Origin: Syntrophobacteraceae bacterium
GTDB lineage: Bacteria; Desulfobacterota; Syntrophobacteria; Syntrophobacterales; Syntrophobacteraceae
DNA length: 64,000 bases
Direction: 5' to 3'
Assembly (NCBI GenBank): GCA_003566995.1
Contig: PXBG01000074.1
Span: 24,294 to 88,293 of the forward strand
The notes below the pieces were generated by a model. The model was not told the origin of the DNA. It did not search any database and was given only the letters and a program-made list of their open reading frames with translations. Each line of letters begins with the position of its first letter. The stretch's first letter is position 1. A program made the position numbers and the translations under genes. Below, in pieces: positions 26,514 to 35,355 of the stretch.

Positions 26514-26619
26514 GCCGTGCGGCTTTCACGGGTTCCATTCCAACGCGGCCCGGCGTCGGTTCACACCGGAACCTTTCGATCCCGGCATAAACAGACTTCG
26601 TGCTTTGAGGAAAACCAAG

Positions 26620-27303
26620 GTGCAACCCACAAAAAACTTTGCTTCAACTGAAAAATGCCAGCGTGTGATGCTACGGCGAACGATGCGCCTCGCACACAGG
26701 AGTTCTTCCTGGAGGAAAGTGCGTTTCGCCCTGCGCGATAATCACTTCCCCTTCTCTTATGTGCTGCGAAACCTGGTGATCCTCAAGGGGGAGCCCGCCT
26801 GGCAAAAGCTGTCTTCACGCAGAAAAGCCATCGTGATGCGTTCCGTCCTCGAGAAACGGGCTCATTTTTTTTTGCGGGTGAGGGAATGGTTGAAAAAAAA
26901 GGGGGGCTACCAGGCCATTTTGAACTTTTCAGCCTTCTCACGGGAGAGGACAACCCTCTCCTACTGCATCCACTGTGGCGGCTGCTGTGAAACACCGAGC
27001 GGTTTTCCTGATTTTCCTTCCGAATCCGTCATTCCACAAGAATGGAAAAACCTCTTCTCTGAAGGGCTGGGGAAGGGGCACCGCTTCTGCCCCTTCTTGT
27101 GGGAATACGGAAAAACGGGCATGAGCCTTTGCGCCATTCATCCCTGGCGCCCCAACCCCTGCAGAGTCTTTGGAGAAGAGGATTGCAACTTTGTCCTCGA
27201 GGATTCGAACCTGGCTCATGTCACTCACGGGAGGCAAATCCAGGAAGCCAGTGAGACTCTCCTCAAGATGATCAGGGCATGGGCTGTTTCCCAAAACGCG
27301 TGA
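26620..27303 (+). CDS. YkgJ-type cysteine-rich (Fe/Zn-chelating) protein
   Basis: This is a small cytosolic protein of the YkgJ/CxxCxxCC family, thought to bind zinc or an iron-sulfur cluster. The key region near the middle reads CIHCGGCCETPSGFPDF, followed by FCPFL, LCAIHPWRPNPCRVF and EEDC, which together give at least eight conserved cysteines. I prefer GTG 26620 because GAGGA ends 8 nt upstream; the frame is open further back into tsaB. About 227 residues. The N-terminal basic helical region is less conserved and gives no clue to the substrate. Confidence 0.8.
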   Translation: MQPTKNFASTEKCQRVMLRRTMRLAHRSSSWRKVRFALRDNHFPFSYVLRNLVILKGEPAWQKLSSRRKAIVMRSVLEKRAHFFLRVREWLKKKGGYQAILNFSAFSRERTTLSYCIHCGGCCETPSGFPDFPSESVIPQEWKNLFSEGLGKGHRFCPFLWEYGKTGMSLCAIHPWRPNPCRVFGEEDCNFVLEDSNLAHVTHGRQIQEASETLLKMIRAWAVSQNA

Positions 27304-27463
27304 AGCCCTCTTGTTCCTTTGCAGATTGACCCTGAAGGGGAAAGACCGCATGGCCTTTGCAAACCGGATTCCCGGACGTTCAGGGAGAAATTGCTCCCCT
27401 GCAATCACAAGTCCTGAAAGAAGTGCCCGGGGCAGCATTCCCTTGCATTTCCCTTGCGGTGTC

Positions 27464-27492
27464 TTGATTAATTGATTCAAAGGGCATATGTT
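27464..27492 (+). promoter_or_regulatory. Candidate promoter for der
   Basis: TTGATT (27464-27469), 17 nt, then TATGTT (27487-27492) in an AT-rich stretch 60 nt before der. Confidence 0.35.
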
Positions 27493-27553
27493 CAATAGTT
27501 ATTTCAATTGCCTGTTCGCACACCCTCAATGTTACGGGAAAGAAGTTTTTCAT

Positions 27554-28894
27554 ATGAAATTCATCGCCATCGTCGGAAGACCCAATGTGGGAAAATCCAC
27601 CCTGTTCAACCGCATCAGCAAAGCCAGAGACGCCCTTGTGGACGATTTCCCAGGTGTCACGAGAGACCGCAGGCATGCTCAAATCACCTGGAATGACAAG
27701 ACGTTCGGGTTCATCGACACGGGGGGGTATATCGCTCGGGATGCCTCCGTCATAGAAGAAAAAGCCAGAGAACAGATCCTCATGGCCCTGGAGGAAGCAG
27801 AGATTCTTCTTTTCGTCGCTGACGCAAAAACGGGGGTTCACCCTGAAGACACCCTGATTCTTGACCTGCTCAGGCGTACGTCCAAACCCATCTTTTTCGC
27901 GGTGAACAAAATCGATGGCCCGGAACAAACCAAACACATCGCTGATTTTTATGAACTGGGCCTCGAGCGCATTTATCCCATCAGCGCCTCCCATGGCTTT
28001 GGCATGGGAGAACTCATGTCAGACCTCGCGCAAGCCATTCCATCGTCGCCCGGGGAGCTCTCTCTGGACGATGAAAATGAGAGCCGTGAAATTCGACTGG
28101 CCATCGTGGGACGCCCCAATGTGGGAAAATCCACCCTGGTGAACCAGCTCCTGGGCACCAATCGTGTGATCGTCAGCCCCATTCCCGGAACCACCCGCGA
28201 TGCGGTGGACTCGGTTTTTGAACGGAACGGTCAACGCTACACCATCATCGACACGGCGGGAATCCGCCGAAAGGGAAAAACCAAGGAAAAGCTTGAAAAG
28301 CTGAGCATCATCAAGGCGCTGAAGAGCGTGGACCGCTGCCATGTGGCCATCCTTCTTCTGGATCCCCTCGAAGGGGTCACGGACCAGGACCTCCACATTG
28401 CGGGATACCTCCAGGACCGCTCCCGTGCATGCATCATCGGTGTCAACAAATGGGACCTGTTCAACCCCACCTCCAGGGAAGCCAAGGGGCTCATACAGGA
28501 TGTGAAGGACCGGTTCCGGTTCTTTCCTTTCGCTCCCATTCTCACCTTTTCCGCGGCAACGGGCAAAAGGGTCGGCAGAATACTTCCCACTGTGAAGGAG
28601 GTTTTCCAGCAGTACAATGAGAGAGTCTCCACGGGCGTTGTCAACCGTGTGCTGGAAAAAGCGCTGCAGCAGCATGAACCGCCCATGGTGAGCGGACGGC
28701 GCCTCAAATTTTTCTATGCCACTCAAGCCTCCATCAGGCCGCCCACTTTCGTGCTTTTCTGCAACTATCCCCACATGGTCCATTTCTCTTATGAAAGGTT
28801 CCTGACCAACCAGTTCCGGGAAGCCTTTGGCCTGGACAAGACTCCCATTCGCCTGCTCTTTCGAGGCCGGCAGAGAGGAGCACCTGAAGAATGA
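27554..28894 (+). CDS. der: Ribosome-associated GTPase Der (EngA)
   Basis: Der has two tandem GTPase domains and aids 50S assembly. The start at ATG 27554 (MKFIAIVGRPNVGKSTLFN) gives 446 residues. G1 motifs GRPNVGKST occur twice, and each domain has its own G3 (DTGGYI and DTAGIRR) and G4 (NKID and NKWD). A C-terminal KH-like domain ends PPTFVLFCNYP and TPIRLLFRGR. The stop overlaps the next gene's ATG by 4 nt. Confidence 0.97.
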   Translation: MKFIAIVGRPNVGKSTLFNRISKARDALVDDFPGVTRDRRHAQITWNDKTFGFIDTGGYIARDASVIEEKAREQILMALEEAEILLFVADAKTGVHPEDTLILDLLRRTSKPIFFAVNKIDGPEQTKHIADFYELGLERIYPISASHGFGMGELMSDLAQAIPSSPGELSLDDENESREIRLAIVGRPNVGKSTLVNQLLGTNRVIVSPIPGTTRDAVDSVFERNGQRYTIIDTAGIRRKGKTKEKLEKLSIIKALKSVDRCHVAILLLDPLEGVTDQDLHIAGYLQDRSRACIIGVNKWDLFNPTSREAKGLIQDVKDRFRFFPFAPILTFSAATGKRVGRILPTVKEVFQQYNERVSTGVVNRVLEKALQQHEPPMVSGRRLKFFYATQASIRPPTFVLFCNYPHMVHFSYERFLTNQFREAFGLDKTPIRLLFRGRQRGAPEE

Positions 28895-30141
28895 ATCGAT
28901 ACCGCCGTCCAGACTCATCCAGCAAGTCCAAAAAGAGGGGTTTGGTTCTCACTTTCATGATCTTTGGTGTCGTCACAGCCTCCGTGCTTTACTTCTGGGG
29001 CAGCTGGCGGGGCACGGAAGTGGAGGAAGTCCCCGCGACCCCATCCATAGCCCCCAAACCCACCATCGACCGTCCCCGTATCGTGGTTTTTCTCCCTCTC
29101 AGCGGCCCCTTTCAGGAGGAAGGCCATTCCCTGCGGGAAGGCCTCGAGCTGGGGTGGGAAGAACTGAAAGGAGAAGGTTTTCATGGGGAAATGGTCCTGG
29201 AAGACGCCGCCGGCGAGGATTTTCAGGTGCTCAGGGCAGCCGGAACCGCCGTTGCCCATCCCGGCAACGTGTTGCTCATCGCGCACACTCCCTCTCACAT
29301 GTTCGAGAAGCTCATTCCCCTGTGCGAAAAACACGGGGTGGCCCTCATTGCTCCTGCCGGTACCCACGAATACCTGGCCAATAGCGACCGGGTCATCACC
29401 CTTGTTTCATCTGATGGCGCGGAAGCCTTTCAGGCCGGACAAATGGCCGGCCGGCTGGGCTTTTCGGAAGTCACCGCGGTCCATGACAGCAGCCCTTACG
29501 GAGAGCTTCTGTGGAAAGGGTTCAGCCAGGGAGCCCTGGAACGGGGATTGGAAGTTCAGGAAGTGGCCATTCCCAAAAACATGACCTTGAATTCCACATC
29601 CTTGATGGAGGCATCCGGTTCAGACCTCGTTTTTCTCGCCGGCCCCCCCCTCTGGGGAGTCGAGGCTGCGGAGATCCTGAGTCAGATGGGCCATGAGGGG
29701 AAGCTCATGGTTCCCCAGGTTTACGACCGGTACATTCTGGACGATTTGAGCGGGCATTATGAAGGAAGACTTCTGGTCATGAGGGCCGCCGGTGAAAAAA
29801 CAGGGTGGGAAGGGGAAGGGCCTCAGAAGCAGTTCATGCACAAGTTCGTCGCTGAACACCTGAGAGAACCCGACTGGCTGGCTGCCCTTGGGTATGACAC
29901 CCTGCAATGGATCCGCCCTGATCTTCAGCAGGAATCCCTGGAGCGGGAAACCTTCAGGAGAGACCTTTGGCAGCGGTTCACGGCAGGGCAGACCTTTCGG
30001 GGAGCTTCCGGAGAGGTCTTTTTTGGCCCCCATGGTGAAGCAAACCGTGAACTCCATGCTTTCATTTATCGAGAGGGCCAGCTTCTCCCTGTAATGGATT
30101 CCACAAGCTCAACATCGGCCGCGGAGAGTGCAGAGCCCTGA
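28891..30141 (+). CDS. Membrane-anchored type I periplasmic binding protein (LivJ/LpoA-like)
   Basis: This 416-residue protein has an N-terminal transmembrane anchor (about residues 17-36, GLVLTFMIFGVVTASVLYFW) after a basic segment, a short proline-rich linker, and a Peripla_BP_6-type fold starting IVVFLPLSGPFQEEGHSLREG. It lacks a lipobox cysteine, so it is held by its helix. Such folds occur in branched-chain amino-acid receptors and in the LpoA activator of penicillin-binding proteins; the lack of ABC transporter genes here favours a non-transport role. It overlaps der by 4 nt. Its last 76 bp overlap the 3' end of the glycosyltransferase gene on the opposite strand. Confidence 0.75.
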   Translation: MNRYRRPDSSSKSKKRGLVLTFMIFGVVTASVLYFWGSWRGTEVEEVPATPSIAPKPTIDRPRIVVFLPLSGPFQEEGHSLREGLELGWEELKGEGFHGEMVLEDAAGEDFQVLRAAGTAVAHPGNVLLIAHTPSHMFEKLIPLCEKHGVALIAPAGTHEYLANSDRVITLVSSDGAEAFQAGQMAGRLGFSEVTAVHDSSPYGELLWKGFSQGALERGLEVQEVAIPKNMTLNSTSLMEASGSDLVFLAGPPLWGVEAAEILSQMGHEGKLMVPQVYDRYILDDLSGHYEGRLLVMRAAGEKTGWEGEGPQKQFMHKFVAEHLREPDWLAALGYDTLQWIRPDLQQESLERETFRRDLWQRFTAGQTFRGASGEVFFGPHGEANRELHAFIYREGQLLPVMDSTSSTSAAESAEP

Positions 30142-30992
30142 AGTTTTTCCCCCACTGCACGGGGAAGTTTCCCCATGGCCCTGGCCTCTTCCTCCCGTTG
30201 GCGCTTTCGGCAGCCTTCCCCATAGATGCGGCATTTTTCCCTCAGCATTTCCAATGCCTGCCCCCGCTGCGCCTCGCTGAGGGGTTGGGTCAGAAGAAGC
30301 CTGGCGAGCGAGCGAATGCGGTGGAGATCCAGGAAGGGAATGGTCGCTGAGAGCTGATCTTCGTGCCCCCCACGCTTCACGACGAAGGGCTTTTCAAGCA
30401 GGCCGAAGGGATGGCGATGTCCAATACGAAGCCACAGGTCATAATCCTCGCACGCGGGAAGGGTTTCGTCAAATCCTTGAACTTCCCTGAACAGATGGGC
30501 GCACAGAAGCACCGCCGAGGGGCTCACCAGGCACCTTTCCAGAAGGCGGGGAAAGCAGTGCCCGAAAGGTTTCCTGTGATATTTTCTGGGATTGACCCGC
30601 TTTCCGTCACGCAGCCAGATTTCCTCCGTCTGGCAGATCTTCAAATGGGGATGGGCGCGCATGAAGGACATCTGGGCTTTCAGTTTTCCCGGCAGCCACA
30701 AGTCATCGGAATCGAGAAAAGCTATCCACCGTCCTCTGGATCTTTGAACTCCATGATTGCGGGCTGCGCTGACCCCCCTGTGAGCCTGCACGATCACGTC
30801 TATTAAATTGCCGAAAGGGGCCAAAGCCTGGAGGGTGTCATCGGTGGAGCCATCATCCACGACGATCACCTCCATGGAAATATCCTCCTGAGCAAGGACG
30901 GATTCCACCGCCTCTTTCACAAAGCGGCTCCGATTATGGGTGGGAATGACAACACTGACCAGAGGGTCTGTCTCTAAAGGATCAAATTCCAT
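30066..30992 (-). CDS. Family 2 glycosyltransferase
   Basis: This is a GT-A fold glycosyltransferase of 308 residues. The nucleotide-binding N-terminus is VSVVIPTHNRSRFVKEAVES, followed by VIVVDDGSTDDT and the metal-binding DSDD in WIAFLDSDDLW. ACEDYDLWLRI provides the likely catalytic acidic residue. The C-terminal 80 residues are helical and basic, and no membrane segment is seen. It is the last gene of a dusB, ispH-ubiA, glycosyltransferase run and starts inside the ispH-ubiA gene (19-nt overlap). The acceptor is unknown. Confidence 0.9.
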   Translation of the reverse strand: MEFDPLETDPLVSVVIPTHNRSRFVKEAVESVLAQEDISMEVIVVDDGSTDDTLQALAPFGNLIDVIVQAHRGVSAARNHGVQRSRGRWIAFLDSDDLWLPGKLKAQMSFMRAHPHLKICQTEEIWLRDGKRVNPRKYHRKPFGHCFPRLLERCLVSPSAVLLCAHLFREVQGFDETLPACEDYDLWLRIGHRHPFGLLEKPFVVKRGGHEDQLSATIPFLDLHRIRSLARLLLTQPLSEAQRGQALEMLREKCRIYGEGCRKRQREEEARAMGKLPRAVGEKLQGSALSAADVELVESITGRSWPSR

Positions 30993-32716
30993 AGAACGGA
31001 CACCATCCCGAGAGAAATGATTCCCCCTTCGATGAAAGCCTCGGACATGGGATCACGCCTCAAGGGTTCCCTGCAGACGGAACGCACACACCACAGGAGG
31101 GCGCCGAGTCCCGCCAGGGCCACCAGGGCAAAGGCACTGGAAACACCCAAAACGAATCCGGAAAAGAGAGAGATTCCCAGCACGGCAAGGACGGCCACCA
31201 CAAATTGTCCCGTTTTCTTCTCTCCCCAATAGACGACCAGTGTCTCTTTTCCCACCAGTTGATCTCCCTGAACAGCGAGGAGATCCAAAACGGTGGTGCG
31301 GACCAGCACCAGAAGGAAAACCACCCAAAAAGCGTATGAGAGAGCTGCGAAAGAGCTTCCGAGATGCCACAAGTGGGGAAGGAGGACCGTGATGCTCGCC
31401 CAGGCGATGGGAACGGAAAAAGTCTTTGAAGTGGGGATGTCCTTGATTTTCAGAACTTTGGACATCTTCCATTCCCGGGGCAGAATGAATGGGACCGCAT
31501 ACAGCAAGCCCAGCAGAACGAAAAGGATCATGGCCAGAAAAGTGAGCACTCCGATGGAAAGGGCGAGCCACAAGGCCACCAGGACCCCCAACACACTGAA
31601 AAACAGAAAAAAATGCTGGTGCTTCTGGTAAAAGGCGGCTCTGCCGGGATCGTTCAGCTGAATGGCATTGCGGTCCAGATAGATGTTCAGAGTGTGCATG
31701 GCAAAAGCGTAACACGCAGCCATTCCACTGCTGCGGGCCACGGAAACCTCAAGCCCCGTGAGCGCCTTCACCAGAGAAGGCAGGGAGGCCGCTCCCAGCG
31801 CCACCAGAAAATTTCCGTAGGTCAGGAGTTCCAAAAATTTTTTCCATGAACACTTCCCCGCTTTTTCTTCCGCCCTGATGGACTCCAGGTGATTGACCAC
31901 ATCCCGTATGATCCAGTTGGGGGTGGAGGCTCCCGCAGAAACCCCGACGGTTTTGTAGCGAGCCATTTCCTGACGGTCCAGTTCTTTGTCCGTTTCCACA
32001 TGGTATGTGGGGACACCGCATTCCTTTGCGATTTCAGCCAGCCGAACGGTGTTTCCACTGTGATAGCCGCCCACGATGACCATGGCCTCCACCTGGGAGC
32101 AAAGCTGGCGCACTTCACTCTGCCGCTCATGAGTGGAACCGCAAATGGTGTTTTTCACCACACCCTGGGGATACTTCGCCAGAAAACGCCCGCAAATTTC
32201 ATGGAACACCTCTTCGTTCTGGGTGGTCTGAGCCACCAGGAGCACCTTTTCCCAGTGGGCAGGCAGCTGATCGACCTCACCGGGCTTTCTTATGACAATG
32301 CCCCGCCCTTCCGTATAGCCCAGAAGGCCGATGACTTCCGCGTGATCCGCATCCCCGGCGATGACCGTGTGGTAACCCTTTCGGGCGTGGCCCTTGATGA
32401 TACCGTGCACCTTGGCCACCCGTGTGCACGTGGCATCCAGTATGCTCGCCTGCATGTCCTGAAGTTCGTGCCGTTCCTGCGGGGGGATGCCGTGGGCCCG
32501 AATGACAACTTTTTTGCCCACGCAATCTTTTATGCGGTTTTCATCCCTCACCCCTTTTTCCTCGAGCATGCTCAACACCTGCTTGTTGTGGATCAGGGGA
32601 CCATAGGTGCAGATTTGCTCTCCCGGTTTACGATTCTTAATGGCTTCCAGGGTGACCTCCAATGCCTTGCGCACCCCCCTGCAAAACCCCGCCGTTTTGG
32701 CAACGATCACCCGCAT
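30974..32716 (-). CDS. ispH: IspH (HMBPP reductase) fused to a UbiA-family prenyltransferase
   Basis: A 580-residue fusion. Residues 1 to about 285 are IspH, which makes IPP and DMAPP from HMBPP: KTAGFCRGVRKAL, YGPLIHNKQVL, RAHGIPP, DATCTRVAKVH, NTICGSTHERQSEV and SAGASTPNWII, including all three cluster cysteines (FCRG, ATC, TIC). From about residue 300 a membrane domain with roughly eight helices follows. It has the two Asp-rich UbiA sites, NIYLDRNAIQLND and LDLLAVQGDQLVGKETL. UbiA proteins attach polyprenyl chains to aromatic acceptors. With mqnB and mqnD 3-5 kb away, a menaquinone role is a reasonable inference. It overlaps dusB by 10 nt at its start. Confidence 0.92.
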   Translation of the reverse strand: MRVIVAKTAGFCRGVRKALEVTLEAIKNRKPGEQICTYGPLIHNKQVLSMLEEKGVRDENRIKDCVGKKVVIRAHGIPPQERHELQDMQASILDATCTRVAKVHGIIKGHARKGYHTVIAGDADHAEVIGLLGYTEGRGIVIRKPGEVDQLPAHWEKVLLVAQTTQNEEVFHEICGRFLAKYPQGVVKNTICGSTHERQSEVRQLCSQVEAMVIVGGYHSGNTVRLAEIAKECGVPTYHVETDKELDRQEMARYKTVGVSAGASTPNWIIRDVVNHLESIRAEEKAGKCSWKKFLELLTYGNFLVALGAASLPSLVKALTGLEVSVARSSGMAACYAFAMHTLNIYLDRNAIQLNDPGRAAFYQKHQHFFLFFSVLGVLVALWLALSIGVLTFLAMILFVLLGLLYAVPFILPREWKMSKVLKIKDIPTSKTFSVPIAWASITVLLPHLWHLGSSFAALSYAFWVVFLLVLVRTTVLDLLAVQGDQLVGKETLVVYWGEKKTGQFVVAVLAVLGISLFSGFVLGVSSAFALVALAGLGALLWCVRSVCREPLRRDPMSEAFIEGGIISLGMVSVLWNLIL

Positions 32717-33855
32717 GGTTTCAAACCTCTGAAATCCAGGGTTTGCTTTTCATTGATCCGCTCCTTTTTCGCCTCTTGTTCCGGAACCTTTGAGGACATG
32801 AGAGAAAGGCCCCTGTGCCGGATTTCTTCCACCCAGGCGCCAAAGACCTGCAGCATGGCTCCAACGGTTGTGCAACGGGTCAGTTCGTTACGAAGCACCG
32901 AAGCTCCTGGACAGTGCCTGGAGTACCAGAGCATGATTTTTCGAACGTGACCCGCAGCCTGAGGTTTCTGCTCAAGAAAAAGGCTCACATGATCCGTGAC
33001 CAGGTTTTCATAGTCCATCCAGTCTGGAGGGCGTTCCTGTGTGCGGCCCCTGCTCCACCTTGCGGCAATGGCGGACAAGAGCCAGGGATTTCCCTGGGTG
33101 GCGCGACCGATCATGACCGCATCGCATCCCGTCCGGTGCAGCATTGCCTCCGCCAGACCCGGGGATGTGATGTCTCCGTTGCCCACCACGGGCACACTCA
33201 CAGCTTCCTTCACTCGGCGGATCCATTCCCAGTGGGCCTGCCCCCCATAAAATTGTGCGGCGGTGCGCCCATGAACGGTGATGGCGTCCATCCCTGCGCT
33301 TTCAAGCATCCTTGCCGTGTCCACCACATTGATGCTGTTTTCATCCCAGCCCAGCCGCACCTTGACCGTTACGGGGACGCTGACAGCTTCCCTGACCGAT
33401 TCCACCATACGGGCCAGTCCCTGGGGTGCCTTGAGGAGCGCAGCCCCCGCCCCCTGTTTCACCACTTTCCTCACAGGACATCCCGCATTGATGTCGATGA
33501 GCTGCACCCCCTTGTCTTCAAGGCGCCTGGCAGCCTCCGCCATGACCCGGGAATCCCCTCCGAAGATCTGGACGGCCAGGGGCACTTTCACCCTGTCGTC
33601 GTGAGCACACAAGCGCCAGGTTGCCACCTGATCGCGTATGAGGCCCTGGGTGCTGACCATCTCGGTGGTGACCATTCCCGCACCATGTTCGGCCATGATC
33701 CTTCGATACAACCCGTCGGTCACACCCGCCATGGGGGCGAGAATGAGGGGGGGATCGACAGTAACTCTTCCAATCTGGAGGGCAGAGGGCTTGATCGCCG
33801 TCTCACCCAAAAATTGGGGATCGGCTTTTTTTTCTGCAGCGACACTCGATTCCAT
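32707..33855 (-). CDS. dusB: tRNA-dihydrouridine synthase
   Basis: Dus enzymes reduce uridine to dihydrouridine in tRNA D-loops using FMN. The barrel starts LILAPMAGVTDGLYRRI. The catalytic Cys lies in DINAGCPVRKVVKQGAGAAL. Other signatures are TVKVRLGWDE, ITVHGRTAAQFY, VVGNGDI and VMIGRATQGNPWL. I use ATG 33855; a GTG at 33867 is in frame. The C-terminal 30 residues are basic and specific to this protein. It is first in an overlapping run with ispH-ubiA and a glycosyltransferase. Confidence 0.94.
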   Translation of the reverse strand: MESSVAAEKKADPQFLGETAIKPSALQIGRVTVDPPLILAPMAGVTDGLYRRIMAEHGAGMVTTEMVSTQGLIRDQVATWRLCAHDDRVKVPLAVQIFGGDSRVMAEAARRLEDKGVQLIDINAGCPVRKVVKQGAGAALLKAPQGLARMVESVREAVSVPVTVKVRLGWDENSINVVDTARMLESAGMDAITVHGRTAAQFYGGQAHWEWIRRVKEAVSVPVVGNGDITSPGLAEAMLHRTGCDAVMIGRATQGNPWLLSAIAARWSRGRTQERPPDWMDYENLVTDHVSLFLEQKPQAAGHVRKIMLWYSRHCPGASVLRNELTRCTTVGAMLQVFGAWVEEIRHRGLSLMSSKVPEQEAKKERINEKQTLDFRGLKPCG

Positions 33856-34021
33856 GGATCTGCTCACAAAAACGTCCGTTTTTTTTCACTCCTGCCGGCG
33901 CACATCCACAAGCAGAAGCCGTCCCCTGACGACATCACGGTGGAGTCGCCTGTGCACGGCATTCCCCCACCTGTCTTCCGGGGCAACTGATCAAAGGTGT
34001 ATGTTTAACACAAGTCCCTCC

Positions 34022-35104
34022 TCAAAAGTAGGACTGAAGGGTGCCCCGCCTTCGAATGTCCAGGGTGGCGCAATGGAAAGAACCGCCAAAAGGCCCGTAG
34101 TTGAAAAAGGCGCATTCAATAGGGTGAAAACCCCAGTTTTTCAGCGCCTTGATGAGGGAAACCTGCGATTTGTCCACGATGACCCTTTTTTCATCCAGCA
34201 TGAGCACATTGATGCTGGTCCAGGGGCTGCATGCGGAAATTCTGCTCATGAATCCCCGGACCGGATCGGGGCGCGGTGCCATGAGAAGATCCCAGGATCT
34301 GAGGATTGAAGGGAGCCGGGACACGTCGATGTAGTCCGGGTTGACCAGAAGCTTTCCGGGTGCCAGCGGCAGGAGGGTGGAATCAATGTGCATGGGCTGA
34401 CGACAGCGGCTTTCGATTTCGTGTATGCGGTATTGGGAACCCAGGTGCCTGCGCAGCCACTCGATCCCCCACTGATTGGTCACGTTGCTTCGCGTCACAA
34501 AGAGGTCCCTGCCGCACCGGAAAAAATCCGCCGCGTCGAACACCGGCTCGAACTCGTTGATGACGTAGCGCATGGGCTCCCCTTCGCGGGGAATGGTGTA
34601 ATCCTCCTCGAACAGATCATCGGAGAGCTGCGGTGTGGGCGCCGCCGTCCATTTTGCACCTCCGAGAAAATACTCCTTGAAAAGACGCCGGTAGGCATAG
34701 GGCTCAAAAAAGCGGGAACGCCAGCAGCTGGGCGTTTCAATGATCTCATTGCCCACCACCAGAAACAGATCGCGGGGACAGGCCACGCAAAATCCTCTCG
34801 ACGTCCACAGGGGCGTTCGGTATTTGGCGTGAAAGTCCTGGGCATCAGGCCTTCGCACCGCGACCCCCTCCCCCTCCAGGATGTGAATGAATTCATCCAG
34901 CTCCTTTTGAGCCAAATCGATCATGAAACGGGGAAACCTCCTCCCGGCCACCATTTTGTACAGTTTTGCCGTGGCAGGAGGAATATTGAAAGTCACGGCG
35001 GGATGGTAGGGGGGGATATTGGCTCCCTCCAACCTTCCCACAATCACTTCTTCCAGAGGGTCCCACTCATTGTGTGAGTTGACCAGGCAATCCGTCTGAG
35101 CCAT
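34022..35104 (-). CDS. Glycine/inosamine amidinotransferase-like enzyme
   Basis: This protein resembles L-arginine:glycine amidinotransferase closely. The start ATG 35104 has AAGGAGG 9 nt upstream, giving 360 residues (MAQTDCLVNSHNEWDPLEEV). The catalytic Asp, His and Cys are all visible, in EPVFDAADFFRCGRDLF, PMHIDSTLLPLAPGK and GGSFHCATLDIRRRGTLQSY. It would transfer an amidino group from arginine to an amine and release ornithine. The acceptor may be glycine, as in creatine-like synthesis, or another amine such as inosamine phosphate. No creatine-type methyltransferase or antibiotic genes adjoin it. It diverges from mqnB. Confidence 0.88.
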   Translation of the reverse strand: MAQTDCLVNSHNEWDPLEEVIVGRLEGANIPPYHPAVTFNIPPATAKLYKMVAGRRFPRFMIDLAQKELDEFIHILEGEGVAVRRPDAQDFHAKYRTPLWTSRGFCVACPRDLFLVVGNEIIETPSCWRSRFFEPYAYRRLFKEYFLGGAKWTAAPTPQLSDDLFEEDYTIPREGEPMRYVINEFEPVFDAADFFRCGRDLFVTRSNVTNQWGIEWLRRHLGSQYRIHEIESRCRQPMHIDSTLLPLAPGKLLVNPDYIDVSRLPSILRSWDLLMAPRPDPVRGFMSRISACSPWTSINVLMLDEKRVIVDKSQVSLIKALKNWGFHPIECAFFNYGPFGGSFHCATLDIRRRGTLQSYF

Positions 35105-35355
35105 GAAAACTTTGTCCTCCTTCTTTTCACCCCAGCTGAACACCAGGGGCGCACCCATTGAACTCCAAAAACACAACAATCCACAGACAGCAGGGCATTC
35201 TTCACATAGGACGAATTTGATTCTTTGTCCACAAAATGCTTTCATTCAGACCCCATTCATCGCATTGACAGGGCTGAAGCGCTTTGGTAGCTTGCAGTCC
35301 TGGATTTGAAGCGATGAGCAATCTTGACCGAATACACCCGTTGACACCCACAGGC

